Below, piece after piece: positions 22,004 through 33,560 of a DNA stretch of 64,000 nucleotides. Under the pieces are notes generated by a model. The model had not been told where the DNA came from. It ran no database searches and saw nothing but the letters and a program-made list of their open reading frames with translations. How positions within the stretch are numbered: position 1 is the stretch's first letter; every line of letters begins with the position of its first letter. Position numbers and translations under genes: made by a program. This DNA comes from Mugil cephalus (lineage: Eukaryota > Chordata > Actinopteri > Mugiliformes > Mugilidae). The stretch is taken from NCBI RefSeq assembly GCF_022458985.1, contig NC_061791.1:1183501-1247500 (forward strand). The letters are read 5' to 3'.

Positions 22004-25000
22004 ATGGGAAAAATTAACGGATGCCTCAAGTGTGTCTTCATTATCTTCAATTCGCTGTTTGTAGTAAGTGGAAACACTTTTTACTTCTCTTTTACAGAAA
22101 AGCAGAAATGAAGAATTTAACATGTTGAGGTTATAGTTTGAGAAGATGTAGCTTTAAAGGTTGAAAGTTATTATTGTTGAAGAGACATGGTAAAAATCTG
22201 TAAAGCCAAAAAAAACAAAGAGTCACATTTGATAAAAATCCAAACTGAACAATTGGAAAATGTTCTTTAAAAACTTTCACAGGCAAAAATGTAATTATTT
22301 ATGTTTAATAAAACACTTCAATAATAAAAGACTTAAAATAAAGGTGAGGAGATGAAACTATTTTTGCTGTTCAGACCAGTGATCAGAGTTTAATCAGAGT
22401 TTATGGTTCATGTTGAGTAACTTCCAGTAAATCAGAGTCTGAAAAAGAGAAAGTAAAATAGTTTGTCCATCGTCTCTGAGGCTCTAGTGTTTTCTACCAC
22501 ACCAAAGGAAAAATAATAATTTTTTAAAAAAAAAGGGTTTCAGAGGTTATGGAGGACATATATAATTATTTTAATGCTTTTGTCTCAACTGGTGCACGCT
22601 GGCTTCAGTTTCTGACTTATTTTAGTCAGAAATTAATATGATTTTAATATGGTGATGAAGGTATTTATAATACATTAGATTAGAGTTCATAACTTATTTA
22701 GATTTGACACAAAGACATTTGTGTCTCCAAAGACTAAAATATGAGGAGTCTGTGTTTACTCGTTGCTCTTTGTCTCCCCCGTGTGTCTCAGAGGAGGAAC
22801 AGCAGAAGCTCTGTAAGACTTCAAAACATTAGCAGGAAGTGTAGTGTGTGTAGATAACACACACACACACTAAACCACATTTTTTTCCAGTCTCTTTATT
22901 TTAGGCCAGAAACACCTTTCATCTCTTGGTGTTCTCTAATGAGTGTTTCATTGGTAGTATTTTATTAACAGTATATTAATATATTTTTCCTAATACATTT
23001 TCCTTGGAACAATGAATCCTCCATATGCTGAACTTTAATCCTGAAACTGTGTCCACAGATCATCGGAGGTTTGCTGTTCTATGGTATGGTGGAGTTTAGC
23101 GGCAGTGACGAGGTAAATAACAATGACAACTACAACAACACTTTCTCAGCATTCAGTCTCAGTATTCATTTAATTACTTTTAAGAACAAGAAACCTGGAG
23201 GAAAAAACAAGAGTTAGAATGTTTACACTGGGGCTGGACGATCATAGAAAAAGTAATCATCACGATCATTTTGATTTATATTGAAATCACGATTAATAAA
23301 CACGATTACACGTTGATTTAAAAAAAAATAAAATAAAAAGTATTTACTGAACTACCAAAACTCAACTTTAAATATAACTTTTTTAAAAACAACCAAAAAT
23401 AAATTGGTAACAAGGAAAAAAGTAAAATAATAGCAATAAAAAAAAAAACAAATAAAAATAAATAACCACAATCTACATGCACTCCTGCAAACCTTGCAAC
23501 ATACACTAATAACACAGCCAAAAAAGAAAACTCAAAATACTTTTTAACATGTTTTCAGAAACCTTTTTTAAAAACAAAAAAGGATTGGCCCCATAGTTCT
23601 AAACTCCCTCCAGTTTACTTCCTACACCCTCAGGTTTTTGGGCCAGGAGCACCACTCTGTTCACTTGGTCTGGCTTGAGTGGTGAACGAAGGCAGGTGAC
23701 AACATTTCCACTCGTGCTAAAAACCCGCTCTGATGCAGCACTTGTGGTGGGGATGCACAGATATTTCCTAGCCAGTTTGGTAAAGTGGTGGGTAGAGTGT
23801 CAGTGAAGCTTTCCACCACTCAAGTGGGTCAGCCTCAGCGTCAAGTGAGCTTGCCTGGAGGTGGGCTTGAAGTTTAAAACCTATGGCCTGGTCTGGTTGA
23901 GGTGGAGATGGTTATGGAGCTGTGTCTTTGATTAACATGACATTAATCAACAAATCATGTTATGAAACAGAGTGTTTGAGTGAGATGATAGTATGGGTCA
24001 TGAAATACGTTATCCATTAATAAAATCAATGAATGGCATGGAAAATTACCACACATTGTTTTTAGTTATGCAATTAGTATATTTTCCAATGTATGTACTG
24101 TACTTCAGTAAAACTTTTAGGTCCTTGTACTTTAGTGTTTCCATTTTCTGCTACTTTGCTTCCACAACATTTAAGTAAAATATTTAGGTGACTTTTACGA
24201 TAGTAATGTTTGAACATAAAGGCCTACCCTTACTTTTGCTAGAGTAGTGCTGTTGGATACTTTCTAATGTATTATTTAATAAATGACATCATCGCACACG
24301 TCACACAGTCAGGAGGAAAGAAAATTTCTCACCTATGGCCAAGTGGATTCTGTGCCCAAAGCACTGCAGCCTTATCCAGCCACTGAGTTCAGCTGCTAGC
24401 TTGATGTTTGAGGCATTGATAGTTGTTATACACACAAGGTTCTCCTCCTCCAAATCCCATGCAGCCAAAGCATGCCTCAAACCATCAGCGATATTTATCC
24501 CTGTGTGGTCATCAGGGGAAAATGCTGTCTGGAGACATTTTGTCTTCATGGTGAAATCTGCATCAATGTAATGCATGGTTTCAAATTCTCGTTTTATTTA
24601 CACCTGCGCAGGTGGAGCTAGCGACTAGCTATCGTAGTTTAGGATTAAATCTGAAAGTGCAGAGAAAGTGCTGGCCTTCTTCTGACCGTTAATGGTGGTT
24701 CTACAGTTGGTTCTTTATATAAGACATCGTTTAACCCTTTGACGGGCATTGTAACAGCAGTACAAGTAGCAGTTTTAGGCAAAAAAAAAAAAAAAAATCT
24801 CATTTTGTACCTGTTTTCTAACCATTGCTAGTCATTTAGTTTGTAAGATACACAAATTTACCCATACATGAACACATATACTTTTTGAGATATACTGTTT
24901 TGAACAGATGACCATAGCTTGAAACTATACATCATACAGCTTCAATATTTATATTGTATAAATCTATATAAATATGTCAAAATACTATACTAGCATATGC

Positions 25001-27770
25001 TATGCTGTTAACATAGATTAAAAATGAATAATAATTGTGATTAATGATATTTCTTAGTGTGGAAGGCAAAGGGTTAATAAATTGCTAAAAATTGTCAATA
25101 TAATAGACAATGAGGTAGTGGTTTGTGCAAAATGACCAACTATAGTTTTCTCTCTAGTTTTTCTGACTGGACTATGAAACGTTATGAAATCAGAGTCAAT
25201 GGTTATGGAACAATTTACACAATTGAGGGGTTAATGTTTCTATTTAAAGGCATGGTAAATGTCTATAAATGTTTTTTGTCATGTCCGAGCAGGCCTTTGA
25301 GAATGGAGCGTCGGGCCTGGTCTGGTCTTGGGTGTTCGTCATCGCCATCATTGCCATCCCCTCCATGGGAATCTGTGCCGCCTGCGCTGAGAACTTATTT
25401 GCACTAAAAACAGTACGTACAAAATCCCACGACAAATGACGTGTGGATAGGAACAACTGAATCATTTCTTGTTGCTGTTGTACAGTTTGCAGGTTTCATG
25501 GGGACTGGAATGATCTTCATGCTGATATGTGGCTTCTCTGTCGCCATCGAAGGAAATGAGGTCTTTCTAAACCATCACTGGTCCTTGACTACGACTGTCT
25601 GAGTCTGTCTTGTTGCTGATTTATTCTTTGTCTTTGGTCTGTGATGTTCATGCTGTTTTAATTTCTCTCCTTGTAGGTGAAAGCAGCCTTTAACAGTGAC
25701 TTCAGACAATATGCAAACGAAATCATGAAACACGAGGGTACAAGGAAGTTGCTCAAAAGCCTCCAGGAATCTGTAAATGTTCTTTTTACCCTCTGGAGCC
25801 CACCTTCAATTAATCATACTTAATTAATCATACATACTCCTTTCCGCCTGTTGAAAGTCACTCTCTTATGTTCTTCCAGGACAAATGCTGTGGGTTGATG
25901 GGAGCTGAGGACTGGGGCTCTGACATCCCACAGTCCTGTGCTTGCAATGGCAGCTCAGAATGCAAATCCAGGCCTTATGTGAGTTTAATAAGATGAAATT
26001 TCAATGTCAAATTCAGAAGGTGGTCAGGGAGATAATACACAGCAGACTGTTTTGCTTTTGTTTTCATGCAGGGAACTGGCCCGGACCAGGTCTACGCAAA
26101 GGTATCCAACCTGTCAATCGAGCAGCAGATCCAAACCCCCTAATCTAATGTATTATTGTGATATTCACATATAATGATAATAATAATGATAACAATAACT
26201 ACTGTACTGTTTTCTTCTGCAGGGCTGCAAGGGGATCATCTTACAGTACATAGACATTGGCTTAAACGTCATCAAGGGCATATTTTTTGGATTTTCTGCC
26301 ATTGCAGTAAGCACCACTCTCTTTCATGTTTGTTGTTGTTGTAGGCTAGCATGTGGCCTATGTTGGCAAGTAATGGAGTACAAATACTTTGTTACTGTAA
26401 TGACTCCTTGTAGGTCTAGTTAGCAAAGCAGCACAGTTTGCAAGTTAAACACTAAAATGCTAGACAAACTGAAACTGTCATCACAGCTTTTGCGTTAGTC
26501 AGCTAAATGTTACAAAGCTTGCTAGCATCTTTGCAGTTCTAGACATAGTGAACAGAAAGCCACAGAGATACAGAATACCAGAGACAGAGTCAGTGTGAGA
26601 CATCAGAGGAGTCCCTGATTAATGAATCGGTCTCAGCTATGGCTCTGGACTGAGGATTAGAGGTTTCCATGGCAACTTCAGGTGGTTGTCAATGCGACAG
26701 AGGCGCCCTAGGCAGAGACAGACAGAAAAGTGGAGAAAAAGGGCAATTTTCTTCCTCTACGCTGGTCTCACATTAGGATTTGACAAAATGGTAGCTTGTA
26801 TCAGAAAAACACGCAGACCGCGGCCGTCGTAAGACCTTCCTGAGGACTCCGATATGTTATTTGTCTTTCCATAGTAAATATTTTGGAGACATGTGCAAGT
26901 TAAAAACAGGGGTTCCTTCTGCTTCTCTCAGGAAGTCTTTGCATTACAGTCAATAGAGAAGAGACGGAGACGTGACTGGGAACAAACGCTCACAGTTTAA
27001 ATTCTGTACGTCTCACTGAGGATTAAGCCGTATGGAAGCTGAGATGAGAATTTGTGTATTTTGTAGATAGCACATTTGTATTTTGTAGATAGCACACTGA
27101 TCCTGATCAAACTACACATTTTTATATAGGATGGAAAAACGGGAGAGAAAAAATAAAAAGGAATACACAGTATAACAATAGTGTCTCGATGAGCAGAAAG
27201 CCACAAAGACATTAGCTAGCTTTCTGACAATTAGCTGACTAACTTGAAAAGCTAACAAGCATCATGGTCCGAAAGTTTGATGTTTGAAAAGGAAACTGTG
27301 GGTAAAACCATCAACCCAGCCCTCAACTACAGGTCAGTATCTGGCAATTATTGGAATGAATTCAACCAGTTTCTGATGGTTTTACCCACAGAGTTTCTTT
27401 TAACTTCCCTCCAGTCTCTTAGAACTGAAGAAGATGAAACATCTTCTCTGAACTCAACAAGTCCAGCTACTTTTTCTAACTCTTTTTGAATAGTTGTTCC
27501 AGTCCCATATTCCCAGCAAAATCATGGGAATAAAGTGGAACTTAAAATTCTTTATGAGAGGACGTGGGGATCCTCAACCTCTGGTTTAATTTTTATAAAC
27601 TGTGTTCACAGCTGCTGAGTCTGCTGATTTCCTACTCCATGATCCACCAGATCAAACACCACGACAGCTCAGCAGGACAATATTCCATGGCCATGAATGA
27701 CGTCCAAACAGAAGCCCCGGGACCTTTAACATCTGCACTGTTAGAGGCGGAACCAGCGGTCAAGGCGTGA
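22004..27770 (+). CDS. Tetraspanin B (TSPAN8/CD9-like), nine exons, 258 aa
   Basis: Exons: 22004-22063, 23059-23112, 25293-25412, 25486-25560, 25677-25772, 25880-25978, 26072-26101, 26223-26306, 27612-27770. All are phase 0 with AG/GT borders. This is the closest paralog of A: only a few residues differ before exon 9 (Val4Ile, a Val/Leu change in exon 2, Thr/Ile at the end of TM3, Glu/Asp before the CCG motif), plus loss of one Thr codon in exon 7. The loop keeps CCG (138-140), Cys 155, 157, 163 and 180, and the N-G-S site at 158. Exon 9 runs 21 codons further than in A, giving a cytoplasmic tail with MNDVQTEAPGPLTSALLEAE. It is a four-pass plasma- or endosomal-membrane scaffold by family. 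Intron 2 carries the same hAT insertion as A. Confidence 0.87.
23231..24578 (-). mobile_element. hAT (ZBED-like) transposon in intron 2 of B
   Basis: Same position, orientation and internal deletion as 8838-10176 in gene A. The minus-strand frame 24301-24576 stays open and includes LAAWDLEEENLVCITTINAS and LQCFGHRIHLAIG, which match the hAT transposase core (ZBED type). About 23590-23765 encodes the C-terminal dimerisation block. The region between is AT-rich filler. No full transposase. Confidence 0.75.
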
Positions 27771-28990
27771 CCTCATTAATTAGCTTTATTAGCTTTGCAG
27801 CGTTAATGTGTGTGCGCCTGTAAAGTCTCTTAAAAAGTTTCTTCACTGAAACCAACACGGGAGCATTTTTCAACTCAATTATAAGAAAGTGTTAGCAGCT
27901 AAGAGACTAATGTAAAAAGGGTGATGTCATCATGGTTTGTTATGTCAAAGTTTAACTGGATATGTTAACAGACATTTCATTACAAATCTTTAGCTTAGCA
28001 TTTTAGCTGAAATTAACTAAAAATGACGTGTTGAAGACTCTTCTAATGTACTGCTTATTTATGAAGGTTCCTTCATCTTTTTCTCACTTTTTGCTCCTCC
28101 TTTCTTCTTTGTCCCCCTCCTCATTCTTTTGAATGTGGAATGAATGTGGAAATGTAGCCTCCTCTTATTCATATGCATTAAAAAAGAGCGTGTCCATGAT
28201 ATTTAAATATCACACAAAGATCCATTTTATTCTGAGAAAGAAACTTTACACAATATAAAAAAACGACAATTATTAGCCAACGAAAGCAGATAAACCCTTT
28301 TTAATAAAAATATAAATATAAAGGAGATGTATTCACCCACTGTTACATCAAAATGCATGAAGTAATAAATGTGTAGTTTAAGGTCATTTATTTGCTGTCA
28401 GAAAGTCAGAAAGGTGCCTCTTATATGGACTTAAATCAGTGTTTCGGTGTCCGCTTACTTACTTGTTCTTTTTTCAGCCCTTTGTAGCTTTTTAAAAATA
28501 AACAATGGCAGTCATAGAATAAACACTCTATAATATAAACACAAAGAGACAGGAAAAACTAAACAACACCAAAAATGATTCAACTTCAGAGCTCCAGAGA
28601 TGGTTTAATGAGTCTGTCTGAAACTTTTTAGGTTCTTCTCATCAGATCGATCTCAGCCGCTTCTTTTCTATCAGTTACCAAAATTCCCAGTATCGCCAAC
28701 CCCTATTACTAATATTAAAGAGAGCAACTGTTTAAATGAGCATCTAGAAACTGAGGGTTTATTGTATTTTCAGGAGTGGAGAACTTTTGTGTCCCCAAAA
28801 ATATCAAAATCAGACCTTCTCCCTCAGATTAAAGGACCTTGCGAATGGGATGGGAGCAGCATCAACTAATCTGCAGGTCAGGTCAGTTCATGCCACTCCC
28901 TTCCCATTCCTCTACGTTGGTTTATCATAATTGTCACTGCAGCGCATCACCACATTCCCACTGAGCTACATTCGCGCCACTTCACCTCCT
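27771..28990. repeat. B-C spacer, shortened 3' UTR and spacer remnants
   Basis: 27771-28075 is the shared 3' UTR, but the piece with AATAAA is gone. Short parts of the long spacer follow (for example AATGTAGCCTCCTC at 28153 and GATGTATTCACCCACTG near 28326). The conserved pre-exon-1 block starts with GGAGTGGAGAACTTTTGTG near 28776. The nearest AATAAA matches are near 28306 and 28497; which one serves gene B is not clear. Confidence 0.6.
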
Positions 28991-29016
28991 CACAGCCGCT
29001 CTGTGAACGATTCAAA

Positions 29017-32000
29017 ATGGGAAAAGTTAACGGATGCCTCAAGTGTGTATTCATCTTCTTCAATTTGCTGTTTGCAGTAAGTGGAAACACTTTTTATTTC
29101 TCTGTTCTGTTTTTCTTTACGTTTTTGTGCAAAAGTAAATTAGAAATAAATCTTTAAACATGTTGAGGTTATAGTTTGAGAAGATGTAGTTTTAAAGGTT
29201 GAAAGTTATTGTTGAATATTGTTGAAGAGACATGATAAAAATCTGTGAAACTAAAAAAAACAAAGTCACATTCAGCACAGGTCCAAACAGAACAATTGGA
29301 AAAGATTCTTTAAAAATTTAATTATTCATGTTTAATAAAACACTTCAATAATAAAAGTCTTAAAATATAGGCGAGGAGATGTCCATTGTCTCTGAGGCTC
29401 TAGTGTTTTCTACCACATAAAAGTAGGAATAAATTTAAAAAAAAAAAATAATAAGAGAGAAGAGTTTGTGGAGGACATATATAATAATTTTCATGCTTTT
29501 GTCTCAACTGGTGCACACTGGCTTCCCTTTCTGACTTATTTTAATTTTTTTACTCATTAAAAATTAATAGGATTTTAATGTTAATTTATTTATAATACAT
29601 TCAGAGTTCATAACTTACATTAAAGTTGTGCATTTAGATTTGACACAAAGACATTTGTGTCTCCAAAGACTGAAATATGAGTCTGTATTTACTCGTTGCT
29701 CTTTGTCTCCCCCGTGTGTGTCAGAGTAGGAACAGCAGAAGCTCTGCAAGACTTCAAAACATTAGCAGGAAGTGTTGTGTGTATAGATAACACACTTGAG
29801 CTAAACCACATTTTTTCCAGTCTCTTTGTAGTAGGCCAGAAACACCTTTCACCTCTTGGTGTTCTCTAATGAAGAGTGTATCATTCGTTAATACTCTTTT
29901 AAATACAGTATATTAATATAATATTTGTTCTAATACATTTTCCTTGGAACACTTAATCCTCCATATGCTCAACTTTAATCCTGAAACTGTGTCCTCAGAT
30001 CATCGGAGGGGTGCTGATCATAGTTACGGGGATTGCCAGCATCTACAGCCACCAGGTAAACAATGACAACACTCAGTATCCATTTAATTACACTTCTTTA
30101 GTTTTAAGATCCAGTTATATGAAGAAAAAACAAGGGTTAGAATGTTTATACTGAAAATTAGACCTGATGGAGCCGAACTATCCTTTAAATTAAAGGACCA
30201 GTATATGGGAAATAGTGACACCAAGTGATGGAGTTGTGAACTGCAACCAAGAAAGAAAAAAGGCAAAAAGAAAGATAAAATAAATAAGATTAGATTAAAA
30301 TAAAATTTAAAAAAAACATAAGCATTATCTAATAAAATAAAATAAAAAACAGTGCAATCAAAATATGTACAGAATTATCTTTATGAACAAATTTACAAAA
30401 TATACAAAAAAATAACACCCTTGAAAGGCATTCTATATTGTAATGTCCGTATAATAGACAGTGAGGTAGTGGTTTGTGCAAAATGACCAACTATAGTTTT
30501 CTCTCTAGTTTTCCTGACTGGACTTCCTGTTACATGAGTTACATGCTAACACTGTGAAATCAGGATCAGTGATTATGGAACAATTAAAACAATCGAGCGG
30601 TGAAGATTTCTATTTAAAGACATGGTAGATATATACAAAGTTTTTTTTTCTTGTCATGTCTGAGCAGATCTCTGCTGTCGGCGGCTCAGGCCTGGTCTGG
30701 TGTTGGGTGTTCGCCATCTCCGTCATTGGCATCTCCTGCCTGGGAATCTGTGCCGCCTGCTCTGATTACTTATGTGCACTAAAAACAGTACGTACAAAAG
30801 CTCACGACAAATGACATGTGGATAGGAACAATTGAATCATCTGTTGTTCCTGTTCTACAGTTTGCAGGTTTCATGGGGGCTGGACTGATCATCATGCTGA
30901 TCTGTGGCTTCATTGTCGTCGCCAAAGGAAATGAGGTCTTTCTAAACCATCACTGGTCCTTGATTACGACTGTCTGAGTCTGTCTTGATGCTGATTTATT
31001 CTTCCTCTTTGGTCTGTGATGCTTATGCTGTTTTATTTTCTCTCCTTGTAGATGAAAGAAGTCGTTTACATCACCTACAGAGACTATGTAGACTATATGG
31101 AAGACGAGCGTTCAAGTAGGTTTCTCACAATCCTCCAGGAATCTGTAAATGTTCTTTTTACCCTCAGTCTTTTTCCCTGGAGTCCACCTTCAATTAATCA
31201 TATGTTACATTGATTAATGACAGCAGCTCATATTTTTGTTGAAAATCATTTCCGCCTGTTGAAAGTCACTCTCTTATGTTCTTCCAGGACAAATGCTGTG
31301 AGTTGATGGGAGCTAAGGACTGGGGCTCTGACATCCCACTGTCCTGTGCCTGCTATGGCAGCCCAGAATGTAAATCCAGGCCTTATGTGAGTTTATTAAG
31401 ATGAAACTTCAATGCCATATTCAGAAGGTGGTCAGGGAGCCTTTTGTTGATGCCATGTTTTCACAATTAAAGGCAATAGAATTATTCGGAACATTTTCCA
31501 TTCGTGGTTTCAAAGTGATCCTAAATACCCTAAAAACACTCCCACTCTGGGAACTCTGCATTGGTGAATTTAATTACAAAACTATATATAACTCTAAATT
31601 GACATTTCCTGCCTTTGTTGAACTCGACTGTCGAGGGAACAACCTAAAGAATTTCTTTTAAAATTAAAAAACGTCAGACTTCATCCTTTTCACTTCCAAT
31701 CTTGTTTTTTTCCAGTCTTAAATATAAACTGTACGATGTTGGTGTTTGACAGATAATACACAGCAGACTGTTTTGCTTTTGTTTTCATGCAGGGAACAAC
31801 TGGCCCGTACCTGATCTACGCAAAGGTATCCAACCAGTCAACCGAGCAGCAAATCCAAACCCCAGTCGGTTTGTCATATTCACATATAATAATAATGATA
31901 ATCATAATAATAACTACTGTACTGTTTCCTTCTGCAGGGCTGCATGGAGATCATCTTACAGTACATAGACACTGGCTTAAACATCATCAAGGGCATCTTT

Positions 32001-32551
32001 TTTGGATTTTCCGCCATTGCAGTAAGCACCACTCTCATTCTTATTTGTTGTTGTTGTTGGCTAGCATGTAGCCTATGTTAGCATCAAGCTTCGAGAAGCC
32101 ACAGAGAAACTACTTAGATAGCAAAAAACAGAGGTGGGAAGTAATGTAGCACAAATACTTTGTTACTGTAATGACTTCTTGTAGGTCTAGCTAGCATAGC
32201 AGCGTGGCTTGCAAATTAAACACTAAAGTCGTCACAGCTCTTCTAGCAAACATGTGGCTTGTTAGCTTTTCATGTTGATCAGCTATTTATGAGCTAGCTA
32301 ACGTCAATAAAGTGTAACTTAAAATCGTATTCATGAGGGGACGGTGGGATCCTCGACTTCTGGTTTAATTTTTATAAACTGTGTGTTCACAGCTGCTAGG
32401 TCTGCTGATTTCCTCCTCCATGATCCACCAGATCAAACGCCATGACAGGTCAGCAGGACAATATTCCATGGCCATGAATGACGTCCAAACAGAAGCCCTG
32501 TGCCCTTTAACCTCTGCACTGTTACAGGAGGAACCAGCGGTCAAGGCGTGA
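29017..32551 (+). CDS. Tetraspanin C (TSPAN8/CD9-like), nine exons, 259 aa, CCE variant
   Basis: Exons: 29017-29076, 29999-30055, 30668-30787, 30861-30935, 31052-31144, 31288-31386, 31793-31825, 31938-32021, 32393-32551. All are phase 0. Compared with A/B, exon 2 encodes a different small loop (IIGGVLIIVTGIASIYSHQ, one codon longer). Exon 5 is of the second type (MKEVVYITYRDYVDY). The signature motif is CCE rather than CCG at 138-140, and the N-G-S site is lost (YGS). Cys 155, 157, 163 and 181 remain, so the loop can still form its disulfides. The long tail with MNDVQTEALCPLTSALLQ is kept. Introns are the shortest of the array and lack the hAT insertion. Four hydrophobic segments are clear. 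Family role: membrane-domain organiser; the partner is unknown. Confidence 0.85.
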
Positions 32552-33480
32552 CCTCATTAATTAGCTTTATTAGCTTCGCAGTGTTAATATGTTTGTTTCT
32601 GTAAAGTCTCTTAAAAAGTCTCTTCACTGAAACAAACACGGGAGCATTTTTCATCTTAATTATAAGAAAGTGTTAGCAGCTAACAGGCTAACACAAAAAG
32701 GGTGATGTCATCATGTTTTGTTATGTCAAAGTTTAACTGGATATGTTAACAGACATTTCATTACAAATCTTTAGCTTAGCTCAGTGGTGGGGTGGTAATT
32801 ACCGTTGGTGGTTTATTTTCACCCTGGGGGCGTGGCTTATTTGTTATTCTCTTCCATACACAGCTGCACATTCTCTATTTTTACTGTGATCAGAGAAAAT
32901 AACCGGAGTTAAATGATTAATAATTGAACTCTTTATGTTTGAGATGGTTGTAAGTAAAACAAAAAACACAGCTGAAACAAAGATACATGTAGAGTTGTTT
33001 GAAGATGTTTTATTGAAGTCTTAAATTATTCAGGGGTGACAGTTAGGTCCTGGATCCATCATATTAGATTCATAGAACCTTGGTTACATTAGTAGCCAAG
33101 TGACAGTAAACGTCCAGTTGTTCTTGTTCCAGCTTTTTGTGGCTTTCAAAAATAAACAATCACAGTCATAGAATAAAAACTCTATAATACTTTTTGGGTT
33201 CTTCCCATCAGATTGATTCTTTTCTATCACAGTTACCAAAATTCCTAGTATCTCCAACCCCTACTGCTAATATTAAAGAGAGAAACTAGAATCTGAGGGT
33301 TTATTGTATTTTTTGTGTCCTTGAACTTTTGTGTCCCCAACAGTGTCAAAATCAAACCTTTCACTTTCCATTTACTTTCCATTCAGTTTCGTTTTGGCAT
33401 TTGGGCATGAACTAACCTGCTGAGAAGGTCAGTTCATGCCACTCCCACCCCTATTACTCTATGTTGGTTTATAATTGTCA
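32552..33480. repeat. C-D spacer
   Basis: Shared 3' UTR to about 32775. At 32785-32875 a repeat with GGTGGTTTATTTTCACCCTG and GGGGCGTGGCTTATT appears as the inverse of 42830-42905. Truncated spacer sequence and the conserved pre-exon-1 block follow. No AATAAA was seen in the first 500 bp after the stop of C; AAATAAACAATC lies near 33151. Confidence 0.55.
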
Positions 33481-33560
33481 CTGAAGCACATCACCACATT
33501 CCCACTGAGCTACATTCACACCACTTCACGTCCTCACAGTCGCTCTAAGAACAACTCAAA
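33481..33560 (+). promoter_or_regulatory. Conserved upstream/5' UTR block of tetraspanin D
   Basis: The block CACATCACCACATTCCCACT to the ATG is shared with the other copies. A TATA-like TTTATAATTG lies just upstream at 33468-33477, about 90 bp before the ATG. In D the codons after the ATG are cut by two relative to the other copies, so translation begins MFNGCLK. Confidence 0.4.

Noticed and set aside
24335-24571. 78-codon + frame in intron 2 of B (and 9934 in A)
   Set aside because: Complement of the hAT transposase fragment, which reads correctly on the minus strand.
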